From contig NC_004463.1 in assembly GCF_000011365.1 (NCBI RefSeq), positions 6,992,001 through 7,056,000 of the forward strand: a stretch of DNA of 64,000 bases, read 5' to 3'. A model generated the notes under the pieces. It saw only the letters and a list, made by a program, of their open reading frames with translations. It did not search any database and was not told the DNA's origin. Below, one piece after another: positions 8,410-17,296 of this stretch. The position numbers were made by a program, and so were the translations under genes. Position 1 is the stretch's first letter. Every line of letters begins with the position of its first letter. The DNA comes from Bradyrhizobium diazoefficiens USDA 110 (GTDB lineage Bacteria; Pseudomonadota; Alphaproteobacteria; Rhizobiales; Xanthobacteraceae).

Positions 8410-9414
8410 TCAGTCCAGCGCCAGCACAGGCTTGATCAGCTCGCCCTTGGCGAAGCGGGCGAAATTCTCAGGTAGAGCCGACAGGCCGAACTCGCCGTCG
8501 ACGAGGACGCGGTATTCGTCTTTGTACTTGCGCAGCAGCTCGACATTCGGCTCGAAATCCGGGACCGGAAAATAGAAGGTCCGGATCATGTAAAAATCCT
8601 TGCGGCGGAAGACCTTGCCTTCCTCAATGGTCCAGGGCGCGGCGTTCTCGCCGACCAGCACGAGCGCGCCGCGCGGCAGCACCAGCTCGATGCCGAGATT
8701 GCGCGCTGCATGCGCACCCGAGCACTCCATGATCAGCGCAAAGCGCTGCGAGCTATCGCCGACGGGGTGCGCCGTGGCGCCGAAGGACTGCGCGATCTTC
8801 AGACGCGCGGCATTGGGATCGGCGACGTAGATATCGTCGTAACCGAGCGCACGGAGCGCCAGCACGACACCGAGGCCGACGGGACCTGCGCCCATCACAA
8901 GCACCGACCCGGCCTCGTTCGCTGGCACCACGCGACTGACGAAACGCACGGCATGGCCCGAGGTGCCGATGGTGTCGAGCAGCAACGGCGCGAGACTGTC
9001 TTCGATATCGTCGGGCACCTGCAGCAGGCAGTTCTCCGGCACCGGCACATATTCGGCATAGCCGCCCGGCCTGTTCCAGCCGATCAGGCTGGAAACTTCC
9101 AGGCACATTTGGGTGTCGCCGCGCTTGCAGGCGGCGCAGTGACCGCAATGCAGGGGAATGTAGACGGCGCAGCGGCGGCCATGCAGCTTGTGGCCGGGCT
9201 GCTCGACCACGCCGAAGATTTCGTGACCGGCGGTGAACTCCGCGCCCCTGTGCCAGAGCTTGAAGTCGGAGCCGCACAGCGCGGTGCGCGAGACACGCAC
9301 CAGCACCTCGCCGGCACCGACGTCGGGCATCGCCACACGCTCGATGGTGATCCGATCGTTGCCGTGAAAGACCGCGGCCTGCATGATCGAATTCGGACGG
9401 GGAGATACGTTCAT
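8410..9414 (-). CDS. Zn-dependent medium-chain alcohol/polyol dehydrogenase
   Basis: A 334-residue MDR protein. Catalytic zinc ligands C47, H64 and E65 lie in ALCGSD and GHE. The structural zinc site C90, C93, C96, C104 is in HCGHCAACKRGDTQMC. A Rossmann motif MGAGPVGLG (about 174-182) is followed by the acidic DPN that favours NAD(H). The overall pattern is that of sorbitol/threonine-type dehydrogenases that oxidise a secondary hydroxyl. It lies inside the importer operon, so it probably oxidises the imported polyol or sugar to a ketose for the kinase and aldolase. The ATG at 9414 is only 4 bp from the permease stop; an internal Met at residue 11 is an alternative start. Confidence 0.85.
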   Translation of the reverse strand: MNVSPRPNSIMQAAVFHGNDRITIERVAMPDVGAGEVLVRVSRTALCGSDFKLWHRGAEFTAGHEIFGVVEQPGHKLHGRRCAVYIPLHCGHCAACKRGDTQMCLEVSSLIGWNRPGGYAEYVPVPENCLLQVPDDIEDSLAPLLLDTIGTSGHAVRFVSRVVPANEAGSVLVMGAGPVGLGVVLALRALGYDDIYVADPNAARLKIAQSFGATAHPVGDSSQRFALIMECSGAHAARNLGIELVLPRGALVLVGENAAPWTIEEGKVFRRKDFYMIRTFYFPVPDFEPNVELLRKYKDEYRVLVDGEFGLSALPENFARFAKGELIKPVLALD

Positions 9415-9418
9415 CGGA

Positions 9419-10246
9419 TTAACCTTTCACCGCGCCGAGCGTCAGTCCGGACACCAGCCAGCGCTGAACCAGGGCCGCCAGCACCAGCGGCGGCAACGCG
9501 ATCAGCGTTGCTGCTGCCATGAGAGCGCCCCATTGCGTCGAGCCTTCGCCGATGAAGTTGAAGGCCGCCGCAATCAGCGTCTTGGTGTCGCCGTTGGAGA
9601 GCACCAGCGCAAACAGGAAGTAGTTCCACGAGAACACGAAGGCGAGGATCGCCGAAACCGCGATGCCCGACGCTACCAGCGGCATCGCGATGCGCCAGAG
9701 GATGCGCGCGACTCTGCATCCATCGACTTGCGCGGCTTCGAACACGCTGCGCGGAATCGCATCGAAGGACGGCAGCAGCACCCAGATCACGATCGGCAGC
9801 GTGATCACGGCGTGGCTGAGGATCAGCGCGGTGTAGGAGCCGATCATGCCGACCTGCCGGAACATGACGTACCACGGCAGCAGAAAGAGCGTGCCCGGCG
9901 CCATGCGCGCGGCGAGCGTCAGGATCGCCGGCCAGGTGATCCGCGTCCAGGAGACGGCAAAGGCTGCGGGAATGCCAAACAGCAGCCCGAAGGCGGTCGA
10001 GCCGACGGTGACGATCAGGCTGTTGAGCGCGTAGCTCAGGAACGGCGTCGTCTTGGTCAGCTCGACATAATTGTCGAGCGTCGGCGAGAAGGTCAGCGTC
10101 GGCGGATACGCGGTGACCTCGAAAGACGGCTTGAACGAGGACAGCACCATCCAGACCGTCGGCGCCATGATCAGCACGCCGGCGATCACGAGCTGCAGCG
10201 TGTTGAGCCAGCGGATCCAGCGGTCGGTGTTGGCGGCATCGTTCAT
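9419..10246 (-). CDS. Carbohydrate ABC importer permease (MalG type)
   Basis: A 275-residue inner-membrane protein with about six hydrophobic helices. The cytoplasmic EAA loop that contacts the ATPase is seen as FEAAQVDGCRVARILWRIAM (about 184-203). Its order after the MalF-type permease, with a 4 bp gap, is typical for CUT1 importers. Together with the partner permease it forms the channel for the sugar or polyol bound by the periplasmic protein at 11200-12498. Confidence 0.9.
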   Translation of the reverse strand: MNDAANTDRWIRWLNTLQLVIAGVLIMAPTVWMVLSSFKPSFEVTAYPPTLTFSPTLDNYVELTKTTPFLSYALNSLIVTVGSTAFGLLFGIPAAFAVSWTRITWPAILTLAARMAPGTLFLLPWYVMFRQVGMIGSYTALILSHAVITLPIVIWVLLPSFDAIPRSVFEAAQVDGCRVARILWRIAMPLVASGIAVSAILAFVFSWNYFLFALVLSNGDTKTLIAAAFNFIGEGSTQWGALMAAATLIALPPLVLAALVQRWLVSGLTLGAVKG

Positions 10247-10250
10247 GACA

Positions 10251-11138
10251 TCACCATGCGACCGCGCCGCGGAGGCGGTTGAAGGCGAGCACGGCGCCGA
10301 ACACGATCGCCGTCAGCGTCAGCATCAGCGCGCTGGCATAGCCGATGTTGAAGAACTCGAAGCCGACCCGGAAGCCGTAGACGTTGAGCGTGTTCGAGGA
10401 GTTACCCGGACCGCCCTGGGTGGTGATGTAGATGATGTCGAAGAAGCGCAGCAGATCAACGCTGCGCAGGATCGCCGCGGTGACAATGGTCGGCAGCAGC
10501 AGCGGCAGCGTGATTCGCTGAAACGTCTTGAACGGCGATGCGCCGTCGATTTGGGCTGCCTCATAGACGCTCGTCGGCAGCGACTGCAGGCCGCCCAGCA
10601 CGATCAGGGCGACGTAAGGCGTCCACTGCCAGCTGTCGATCAGCGCGACGGTCGGAATCACCCATGTGGGCGAGGCCAGCCAATCCGATGGCGGCAGGCC
10701 GACCGACTGGAGAATGTAGTTGGCCGCGCCCAGCGAGGGATCAAGGATCACCAGCCACATCATGCCGGCCACAACCGGCGGCATCATGAAGGGCGAGATG
10801 AACAGCGAGCGCACGATGCCCGGCAGCCGCTTGGCATGGAACAGCACCAGCGCGAGCCAGATGCCGAAGACGAGTTGCAGCGCCAGCGACAGCACGAACA
10901 GCGCGATGGTGACCCACAGTCCGTGCCAGAATTCGACGTCGGAGATCAGCTTCGAATAGTTGGCGAGTCCGGCGAAGGACTGCTTGCCGGTCGTGGAGAA
11001 CGTCTGGAAGCCGAGCCAGATCGTATAGACGACCGGAAACGCGATCATCGCGACCGTGAACACGACTGCCGGCGCCGAAAGCGCCGCCATCTCCAGCTTC
11101 TGCCGGTCCTGCGTGAGTGTCGCAGCCGTATCCGACAT
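10251..11138 (-). CDS. Carbohydrate ABC importer permease (MalF type)
   Basis: The preferred start is ATG 11136-11138 (MSDTAATLTQDRQKLEM), preceded by an AGGA-type ribosome site; upstream codons in frame lack similarity. The resulting 295-residue protein has about six transmembrane segments and the EAA motif YEAAQIDGASPFKTFQRITL. It forms a heterodimer with the MalG-type permease directly downstream. It belongs to the same operon as the binding protein, dehydrogenase, ATPase, kinase and aldolase. Confidence 0.9.
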   Translation of the reverse strand: MSDTAATLTQDRQKLEMAALSAPAVVFTVAMIAFPVVYTIWLGFQTFSTTGKQSFAGLANYSKLISDVEFWHGLWVTIALFVLSLALQLVFGIWLALVLFHAKRLPGIVRSLFISPFMMPPVVAGMMWLVILDPSLGAANYILQSVGLPPSDWLASPTWVIPTVALIDSWQWTPYVALIVLGGLQSLPTSVYEAAQIDGASPFKTFQRITLPLLLPTIVTAAILRSVDLLRFFDIIYITTQGGPGNSSNTLNVYGFRVGFEFFNIGYASALMLTLTAIVFGAVLAFNRLRGAVAW

Positions 11139-11199
11139 GTGTTCCTGCCCTCGATCGGGTTGGGTGCCGGCCAGCACGAAGCCAGCCGGCATGACGCCG

Positions 11200-12498
11200 T
11201 CAGTTCAGCGAGATCAGCGCGTCCAGCGCCTTGTCGGCATCGGCACAGGCCTGGTCGATCGGCTTCTGCTTCAGGATCAGATCCTGCACCGCCTGGCCGA
11301 TGAACTCGCGCGATTGCGGATTGGCGACGATGGGATAGCCGACTTCGGACGAGCCCTTGGTGGCGAGCACGTCGAGCGCAGCCTGCCATTCCTTCCGCAC
11401 CGGCTCCTCGTCGATCCACTTGCGATATTCGGGATCGTTGGCAACCGACGGACGCGGCGGTGCAATGCCCTGCAGCGCCATCTTCTTCTGCACCTCGGGG
11501 CTGGTTGCCCATTGCACGAAGTACCAGGCCACATCCGGCTGCTTTGAGTGCGAGGACACCGCCATGCCCCAGCCGATCGTGGTCGGCACCTGGCCGGCGT
11601 CGCCCGCCGGGAACGGCAGCAGGCCAGTATCCTTCAGGCGCGCGCCGCCTTCCATCACGGTGCGCAATTCGTTGGAGGATTCGAACGCCATCGCGGCGCG
11701 ACCGCCGCGATACAACGCGGAGATCTGCTGGAAGCTGTAGTTGACGACGCCGGGCGGTCCGAAATCGCGCAGCAGCCGGCTATAGGTGTCGAGCGCCTCC
11801 TTGCCCTTGGCCGAGCAGAGATTCGACTTGCCGTCAGCCATATAGGTGCCGCCGATATTGTGCAGCATGTTACTGAAAGTGTAGGCGACCGCGGGCTTGA
11901 GGCCGCGCGAGACGAAGGGCGTCACCGTGCTGTCGCAGGTCTTGATCTTCTCGGCCGCAGCTTCGACGTCCTTGATCGTCTTCGGCGCCTCGAGGCCGCA
12001 TTTCTTGAAGATGTCGGTGCGGTAATAGAAAATCGGGCCTTCGAGGTTCATCGGCATGCTGGTGAGCTTGCCGTTGAACGTCGCGGCCTTCAGCAGGGCC
12101 TGGCTCAGCCCGGCCGGATCGTAATCCTTGGCGACGTCGTTCTTGGCCATCGCGGTGAGATCGGCATACCAGCCGGCGGCGGCGAACTGCTCGCCTTCGC
12201 GCGACGGCAGCGTCATGTAGACGTCGACTTCGTCGCTATTGGCGTTCATGACCGTGACCAGACGCTGGCGCATCTGCTGTTCCTGATAACCGTCGACCTT
12301 CAGGGTCATGCCGGTCAGCTTCTCGAAATCAGCCCTGTAGGTCAGCAGCGCCTGCGAGACCGGATTGTTGTTGGCGAGAAAGATGACGGTCTTGCCCTTG
12401 AACTTCATCCAGTCGAAATCGGCCGCATGCGCCTGCGCACTGACGGCAATCGCGAGAACGGGCAACGCGACATGCGTCGCGAGCATCCTGGCCTTCAT
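11200..12498 (-). CDS. Periplasmic sugar-binding protein of the CUT1 importer
   Basis: Start ATG 12496-12498 is chosen because a strong GGGAGGAG ribosome site lies 8 bp upstream. The 432-residue precursor has a Sec signal peptide (MKARMLATHVALPVLAIAVS, cut probably after AQAHA). The mature part is a family 1 solute-binding protein, with FYYRTDIFKK and typical lobe motifs such as WGMAVSSHSKQPDVAWYFVQ. It should capture the sugar or polyol in the periplasm. As first gene of the leftward operon, it faces the LacI gene across a 192 bp control region that holds two LacI-type operator candidates. Confidence 0.9.
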   Translation of the reverse strand: MKARMLATHVALPVLAIAVSAQAHAADFDWMKFKGKTVIFLANNNPVSQALLTYRADFEKLTGMTLKVDGYQEQQMRQRLVTVMNANSDEVDVYMTLPSREGEQFAAAGWYADLTAMAKNDVAKDYDPAGLSQALLKAATFNGKLTSMPMNLEGPIFYYRTDIFKKCGLEAPKTIKDVEAAAEKIKTCDSTVTPFVSRGLKPAVAYTFSNMLHNIGGTYMADGKSNLCSAKGKEALDTYSRLLRDFGPPGVVNYSFQQISALYRGGRAAMAFESSNELRTVMEGGARLKDTGLLPFPAGDAGQVPTTIGWGMAVSSHSKQPDVAWYFVQWATSPEVQKKMALQGIAPPRPSVANDPEYRKWIDEEPVRKEWQAALDVLATKGSSEVGYPIVANPQSREFIGQAVQDLILKQKPIDQACADADKALDALISLN

Positions 12499-12563
12499 CG
12501 AACTCTCCTCCCGGCTGGCCGCCTTAAGCTGGCGGAGCATTTTGAACGCGTTTGAGCGCAGTC

Positions 12564-12577
12564 TGAAAACGGTTACA
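12564..12577. promoter_or_regulatory. LacI-type operator candidate ahead of the sugar operon
   Basis: TGAAAACGGTTACA lies about 65 bp upstream of the binding-protein start. Its right half GGTTACA matches the TGTAAC-type half of the perfect palindrome near the lacI start, and the centre CG is kept. It is probably the site by which the adjacent LacI protein represses the operon. Confidence 0.45.
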
Positions 12578-12675
12578 AAATAGACCTCGCGACCGTGGAG
12601 TCAAGCGATGGACAGGCCCCACAATCCGCGGCGGATTTGCGTCATTCTCGCTACCTTGCAGTTCGCACTGCATCA

Positions 12676-12687
12676 TGTAACGTTACA
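12676..12687. promoter_or_regulatory. Perfect 12 bp palindrome, LacI autorepression operator
   Basis: TGTAACGTTACA is a perfect palindrome with the central CG typical of LacI-family operators. It ends 3 bp before the ATG of the LacI gene, so a bound repressor would block initiation of its own gene. Confidence 0.6.
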
Positions 12688-12690
12688 TCC

Positions 12691-13743
12691 ATGAGACTGA
12701 CCAGCGCCAACTCCGCGAACAAGTCTGCGAAACAGGGCATCCGCGCCGTGGCGGCCCGCGCCGGCGTTTCGACGGCGTCGGTCTCGCGCGCCCTCAACAA
12801 TCCCGATGCGGTCAGCCCGTCCTTGCGCGCCCGCATCGAGCAGGCCATCGACGCGCTCGGTTACATCCCGCATGCGCCGGCGCGCATCCTGTCGTCGCGA
12901 CGTTCACGTACGCTCGGCGCAATCGTTCCGACGATCGACAACACGATGTTCGCCCGCGGCATCGCCTCGCTGCAGCAATATCTGTCCTCGGTCGGGTACA
13001 TGCTGTTCCTCACGACAAGCGGCTATGATCTCGACATAGAGCTGCAGCAGGCGCGCAACCTGATCAGCCGCGGCGTCGATGGCCTCGTGCTGCGCGGCGA
13101 CTGCCATCACGACGCATTGCGCAAGCTGCTGGCGGACAATGAGGTGCCCTTCATCAATGTCGGCATCTACCAGCCCGACCGGCCTTATCCTTGCGTCGGC
13201 ACCGACAATGAGGCCGCTGCCCATCGCGCCGCCGCGCATGTCATCGAGCTCGGCCATCGCCGCATCGGCATCGTCTCGGCGCTCCAGCGCAACAACGACC
13301 GCGCAAGCGCGCGCGTCGCCGGCTTTCGGCGCGCGCTCGCCGAGAACGGGCTCGAGCTGCCATCGCAATGGCATGTCGAGGTGCCCTATACGCTGGACGA
13401 CGCGCGCGAGGCCGCGCGCTATCTCCTCAACCTCAAGGACCGCCCCACGGCCGTTGTGTGCGGCAACGACGTCATCGCATATGGCGTGCTGCTGGAGGCG
13501 GAGCGCGACGGCTTCTCGGTGCCGCGCGACCTGTCGGTGGTCGGCTTCGACGACCTCGACTGGAGCCGGCATCTGCGGCCGAGCCTGACCACGATCCACG
13601 TTCCGACCGGCGAGACCTGGCAGCGCGCCGGCGAATATCTGGTGCGCAGTCTGGCTGGCGAGCAGACCATCATGCATCGCGAGATCGATTTCTCGCTGGT
13701 GGTGCGCGAATCCACCGCTGCGCCTCCGAAGTCCTTGAAGTGA
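12691..13743 (+). CDS. LacI-family transcriptional repressor of the sugar operon
   Basis: A 350-residue regulator starting at ATG 12691 (MRLTSANSANKSAKQGIRAV). The N-terminal HTH is VAARAGVSTASVSRALNNPD (about 19-38), with the hinge helix ARILSSRRSRTLG. The periplasmic-binding-type sensor domain follows, with GHRRIGIVS and VVGFDDLDW segments. It is transcribed away from the sugar operon and followed 12 bp later by an SDR gene likely in the same unit. The palindrome TGTAACGTTACA just before its start suggests autoregulation. The inducer is probably the imported sugar or an early metabolite. Confidence 0.88.
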   Translation: MRLTSANSANKSAKQGIRAVAARAGVSTASVSRALNNPDAVSPSLRARIEQAIDALGYIPHAPARILSSRRSRTLGAIVPTIDNTMFARGIASLQQYLSSVGYMLFLTTSGYDLDIELQQARNLISRGVDGLVLRGDCHHDALRKLLADNEVPFINVGIYQPDRPYPCVGTDNEAAAHRAAAHVIELGHRRIGIVSALQRNNDRASARVAGFRRALAENGLELPSQWHVEVPYTLDDAREAARYLLNLKDRPTAVVCGNDVIAYGVLLEAERDGFSVPRDLSVVGFDDLDWSRHLRPSLTTIHVPTGETWQRAGEYLVRSLAGEQTIMHREIDFSLVVRESTAAPPKSLK

Positions 13744-13755
13744 GAGACATTTCCC

Positions 13756-14490
13756 ATGAAATCGAACTTTTCCCTCGCGCTCGGCTTCCATGCCATCGTG
13801 ATTGGCGGCGCCGGGGACATTGGTGCAGCAATCAGCAACCAGTTTTGCGACCTCGGCGCGACGGTAACGGCCACGGGCGCCAATGAGGCGGATCTCGCCC
13901 GCACTCTCCTCAAGCCGCGCGCGGGCCTGGCGCTCGCGACGCTCGACGTGACCGATGATGCTGCCGTCACGTCGTTCGCGGGGAAGTACCAGCGCGTCGA
14001 CGCCCTGATCAACTGCGGAGGGATCCTCGCGCGCGACAAGGAATTCGAAATCGAGACCTTCATGAAGGTGCTCGACGTCAATCTCACCGGCACGTTCCGG
14101 ACCTGCATGGCGTTTCAGCCGCGGCTCGCGGAGACGAAGGGCTCGATCGTCAACATCGCCTCGATGAACGCGACGCTGGCGCTGCCGCGGATTCCCGCCT
14201 ACTGCGCCAGCAAGGGCGGCGTCGTGATGCTGACTAAGGCGCTGGCCTTGAAATGGGCCGAGCAAGGCATCCGCGTCAACTCGGTGGCGCCCGGCTATGT
14301 CGAGACCGCGATCAACGCCGGCGGCCGCGCCGATCGCGCACATTATCAGCGCATTGCCGACCGCACCGCGTTCAAGCGCTGGGGACAGCCGGAAGACATC
14401 GCGGGCGCCGTCGCCTTCCTATGCATGCCAGCCTCGCAATATGCGACCGGCACCGTTGTCGTCGTGGATGGCGGGTTTCTTGCGGGATGA
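13756..14490 (+). CDS. Short-chain dehydrogenase/reductase (sugar or polyol type)
   Basis: A classical SDR of 244 residues. The cofactor loop is GGAGDIG (17-23), the DV motif is LDVTDD, and the active site is S136, Y149 and K153 (YCASK). The C-terminal GTVVVVDGG is usual for the family. It follows the LacI gene by 12 bp and is probably cotranscribed, giving the sugar cassette a second oxidoreductase beside the Zn-dehydrogenase. Possible roles are oxidation of a sugar to a lactone or of a polyol to a ketose. The Asp at the end of beta2 is not evident (TATGANE), so NADP(H) may be used. Confidence 0.82.
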   Translation: MKSNFSLALGFHAIVIGGAGDIGAAISNQFCDLGATVTATGANEADLARTLLKPRAGLALATLDVTDDAAVTSFAGKYQRVDALINCGGILARDKEFEIETFMKVLDVNLTGTFRTCMAFQPRLAETKGSIVNIASMNATLALPRIPAYCASKGGVVMLTKALALKWAEQGIRVNSVAPGYVETAINAGGRADRAHYQRIADRTAFKRWGQPEDIAGAVAFLCMPASQYATGTVVVVDGGFLAG

Positions 14491-15430
14491 GGGGCTGACG
14501 CACAATTGAACCACGGTTCGTGCGGCGTGAGCCAAGAGACTTTGCAAGGCGACAGGAATGGACACAACCGATCGCGAGTCGATTCGCACCCTCGACAACA
14601 TGGCTGCGATGTTTGCAGACGTGGTCTCGACGTGAGAACTCGTCGAGAGTCTGCGATTTAATCCACGCCGCCCCTGCGTCCCGAACGCAGTGAGTATCTT
14701 CTAAGTTATTGATCTTTCTGGATGTGGCAGTCACGCCAGTCCCGTTCTGTTCACGGTTGTTTCACTCAATTCGTTGCGATTTCGTTGCGGCTTTCATAGA
14801 CTAGAACGAGAGCTGCTGAGGACCTTGGGAGTTGGATGCGCGCCGGGATTAGTTAGGTCCTTTGTCGCCAACGGAGGGGCCATTTCCAAATGCCAGATTC
14901 CAAATGAACAACGGAAGCCGGCCGCAGGTCATAGATTTCACTGGCAACGTTAGATTTGGACCAACGTCAGGATGGCGGAATCAAAACCTGCTTGATTATT
15001 CAATGATTTCAGCGCGTGATTGGAAAACGGTCAAAAATACGCGTAGTAATATCAATTGCGCTTGATTAGCGGCATTGAATAGCCGCCAGCTACAACTGGC
15101 ATGAATTGGGTTGTTAGTCGCCGAGAGCCCGGCACCGGTCGGCGCGTTGAGTTGATGCAGATGACACCAAAAAGGCGGCTTGCAGCCGGTCGTATCCGGC
15201 CGGTAGCTCGCGTTGGACTGAGCGCCTTGAGCTATTCACGGTCCCTCAGCTTCGCCGAAAGAATGGGCGCCGCCTCTAGACGGCGCCCAAGTTCGGGAGG
15301 AAACAGACAGCCGGTCTGCAAGGGGTTCGGTCATCTCGGTCTTGAAATGGATATCGGCACGACCCGAGAGTGTGTGTCTAATGCGCGATGAGATGAGGAT
15401 GAATCGTCACCGCGCTTCAGGTCGTCGTCC
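14491..15430. other. 940 bp gene-free region between cassettes
   Basis: Only short frames without recognisable domains occur here (for example 14862-15065 and 15101-15391, both without convincing ribosome sites). Local base composition around 14700-15070 is clearly more AT-rich than the flanking operons. It looks like a junction between two separately acquired catabolic cassettes. Confidence 0.45.
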
Positions 15431-15476
15431 GAGCATGATCTTTCTGGAAAACGGCTAAGTACTCTTGATCATGCTC
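15431..15476. repeat. House-type inverted repeat gagcatgatc ... gatcatgctc
   Basis: GAGCATGATC at 15431-15440 and its exact inverse GATCATGCTC at 15467-15476 flank 26 bases containing TTTCTGGAAAACGG. Similar gcatgatc / ttttccgaaaa palindromes are scattered through Bradyrhizobium-type genomes. Here it touches the stop codon of the leftward SDR gene, so it may form the 3' hairpin of the long operon. Confidence 0.55.
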
Positions 15477-16225
15477 TAATACGTGGCCCGACCTCCCGAC
15501 AAGTCGAACGCAGCCCCGGTGCTGAACGAGCATTCGTCGCTCGCCAGCCAAAGTACGAGTGCAGTCACCTCCTCTACACGTCCGAATCTTCCGATTGGAA
15601 TCTTCGAAAGCATAAAATCGATATGCTCGGGCGCCATCTGGTCGAATATCGGGGTGCGAATGGCCGCTGGCGTGACGCAATTGATGCGCACATCGGTGCT
15701 GGCCAACTCCTTTCCGAGAGATTTGGTAAGTCCGATGACGGCAGCCTTGGACGCACTGTAAGCCGATGCGTTGGGATTGCCTTCCTTCCCTGCAACCGAG
15801 GCAATATTTACGATCCGGCCATAGCCCGTTTGCGCCATTTCCCGGACAGCAGCGCGATTGCAGTAGAAGGTGCCATTGAGATTGATATCGATCACGCGCC
15901 GCCAATCGTCTCCCGAATAGTCTTTGGTCGTACGATTTGGCCCGCTGATACCCGCACCGGCGATCAAGATATCCAGGCGTCCCCCGAGCGCGGCCACGCT
16001 TCGCGTCATGGCCAAGTCCACGGCCTGCTCGCTGGCAATATTAACCACCTGAATGTCCGTACCGCCGAGTTCATCGGTCCTCCGCAACAAGGCCTCTTCG
16101 TTAGAGTCCCACAGCGACACGACCGCGCCCTCGGCCCGCAAGCGATCCGCGACGCCGCGTCCAATCCCTGACGCAGCGCCGGTCACGATGGCGGTCCGAC
16201 CTTGGAACCTTCCCGCGAACATCAA
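15476..16225 (-). CDS. SDR-family dehydrogenase (FabG-like)
   Basis: A 249-residue classical SDR: TGAASGIG cofactor loop (15-22), Asp D40 at the end of beta2 favouring NAD, and catalytic S143, Y156 and K160 (YSASK). Its start overlaps the stop of the FAH-family gene by 4 bp. SDR plus FAH pairs occur in 2-keto-3-deoxy-L-rhamnonate/fuconate oxidation, where a diketo acid is formed and then hydrolysed. That is a plausible but unproven role. It is the last gene of the leftward run that ends at the inverted repeat. Confidence 0.8.
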   Translation of the reverse strand: MMFAGRFQGRTAIVTGAASGIGRGVADRLRAEGAVVSLWDSNEEALLRRTDELGGTDIQVVNIASEQAVDLAMTRSVAALGGRLDILIAGAGISGPNRTTKDYSGDDWRRVIDINLNGTFYCNRAAVREMAQTGYGRIVNIASVAGKEGNPNASAYSASKAAVIGLTKSLGKELASTDVRINCVTPAAIRTPIFDQMAPEHIDFMLSKIPIGRFGRVEEVTALVLWLASDECSFSTGAAFDLSGGRATY

Positions 16226-17088
16226 GGGGTCACCTTCGAAGGCGACCAGGCCGTCACCTCCTGACGCTGCGTTCCGAGTCCCTGAATGCCGAGCGTCATG
16301 ATGTCGCCGACCTTGAGGTAGATAGGATCCGGCTTCATGCCCATGCCCACGCCGGGAGGCGTCCCCGTCGCGATGATATCGCCGGGCATCAGCGTCATGA
16401 ATTGACTTACGTAGCTGACGATCCCGGCGCAGCCGAAGACCATTGTTCGCGTGTTTCCCTGCTGCATTCGCCGGCCATTCAACTCGAGCCAGATATCGAG
16501 CCTCCCCGGATCCGGGACCTCATCCGTCGTGACGAGCCAGGGCCCGACGGGACCGAAGGTATCGCAGCCCTTTCCCTTGTCCCAGGTCCCTCCGCGTTCC
16601 ATCTGGTATTCGCGTTCGCTCACGTCGTTCACGACGCAATAGCCGGCGACGTACTGGAGCGCCTCGACCGGCTCGACGTACGAAGCGCGACTCCCGATCA
16701 CGATTCCGAGCTCGACTTCCCAATCCCCTTTCAACGATCCCCTTGGCAGCACCACGGCATCGTTCGGGCCGCTCAACGACGTAATGGCTTTCTGAAAAAC
16801 AATGGGCTCCGACGGCAGCGGAAGACCCGCTTCGGCCGCGTGATCGGCGTAGTTTAGTCCGATCGCGACAAATTTTCCGACGCCTGAGACCGGCACCCCA
16901 AAGCGAGGAGTGCCCGCGACGACCGGAAGCGACGAGACGGGCACGCGAGCCAGATCCCGCAAAGCATCAGGCGAGAGATGCCGAGGCGCCATATCGGGAA
17001 TGACGGCGGACAGGTCCCGCACCCTTCCCTCTGCATCGATTATTCCCGGCTTCTCCTCACCTGGCTGACCAAAACGAACAAGCCTCAA
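16222..17088 (-). CDS. Fumarylacetoacetate-hydrolase-family protein
   Basis: The preferred start is TTG at 17086-17088, eight bases after GAGAGGA, giving 288 residues that begin LRLVRFGQPGEEKPGIID, the usual start of this family. An ATG at 17166 would add 26 residues without similarity or ribosome site. The catalytic domain carries metal ligands E124, E126 (DWEVELG) and D155 (VVNDVSERE), followed by KGCDTFGPVGPWL and the end motif ATGTPPGVGMG. Members hydrolyse or decarboxylate beta-diketo acids. Its 4 bp overlap with the SDR gene suggests consecutive steps. Confidence 0.82.
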   Translation of the reverse strand: MRLVRFGQPGEEKPGIIDAEGRVRDLSAVIPDMAPRHLSPDALRDLARVPVSSLPVVAGTPRFGVPVSGVGKFVAIGLNYADHAAEAGLPLPSEPIVFQKAITSLSGPNDAVVLPRGSLKGDWEVELGIVIGSRASYVEPVEALQYVAGYCVVNDVSEREYQMERGGTWDKGKGCDTFGPVGPWLVTTDEVPDPGRLDIWLELNGRRMQQGNTRTMVFGCAGIVSYVSQFMTLMPGDIIATGTPPGVGMGMKPDPIYLKVGDIMTLGIQGLGTQRQEVTAWSPSKVTP

Positions 17089-17296
17089 GCTTTGCACTCC
17101 TCTCACTTCCAGATCAGGCACATCGGTTCCCAACCCAGAGCCTCTTTTTCTATCCTCAACCCGCATGGCTCACGGCCAGAGCCAACGGCTCAAACCCTGC
17201 TGACACGAGAACTCTCAGGAGCCATCCTTCGCGATGACGGTCTTCACCCAACTTGGTCGGGCCATGCCCGGATGGTCGCAATCGATCGACCCACAG

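Noticed and set aside
7366..8475. A plus-strand open frame of 369 codons
   Set aside because: Antisense shadow of the MalK-type ATPase gene; composition is Arg, Asp, His rich with no family motif.
15101..15391. Possible 96-codon gene in the gene-free stretch
   Set aside because: No ribosome site, no domain and irregular composition; not supportable as a gene.
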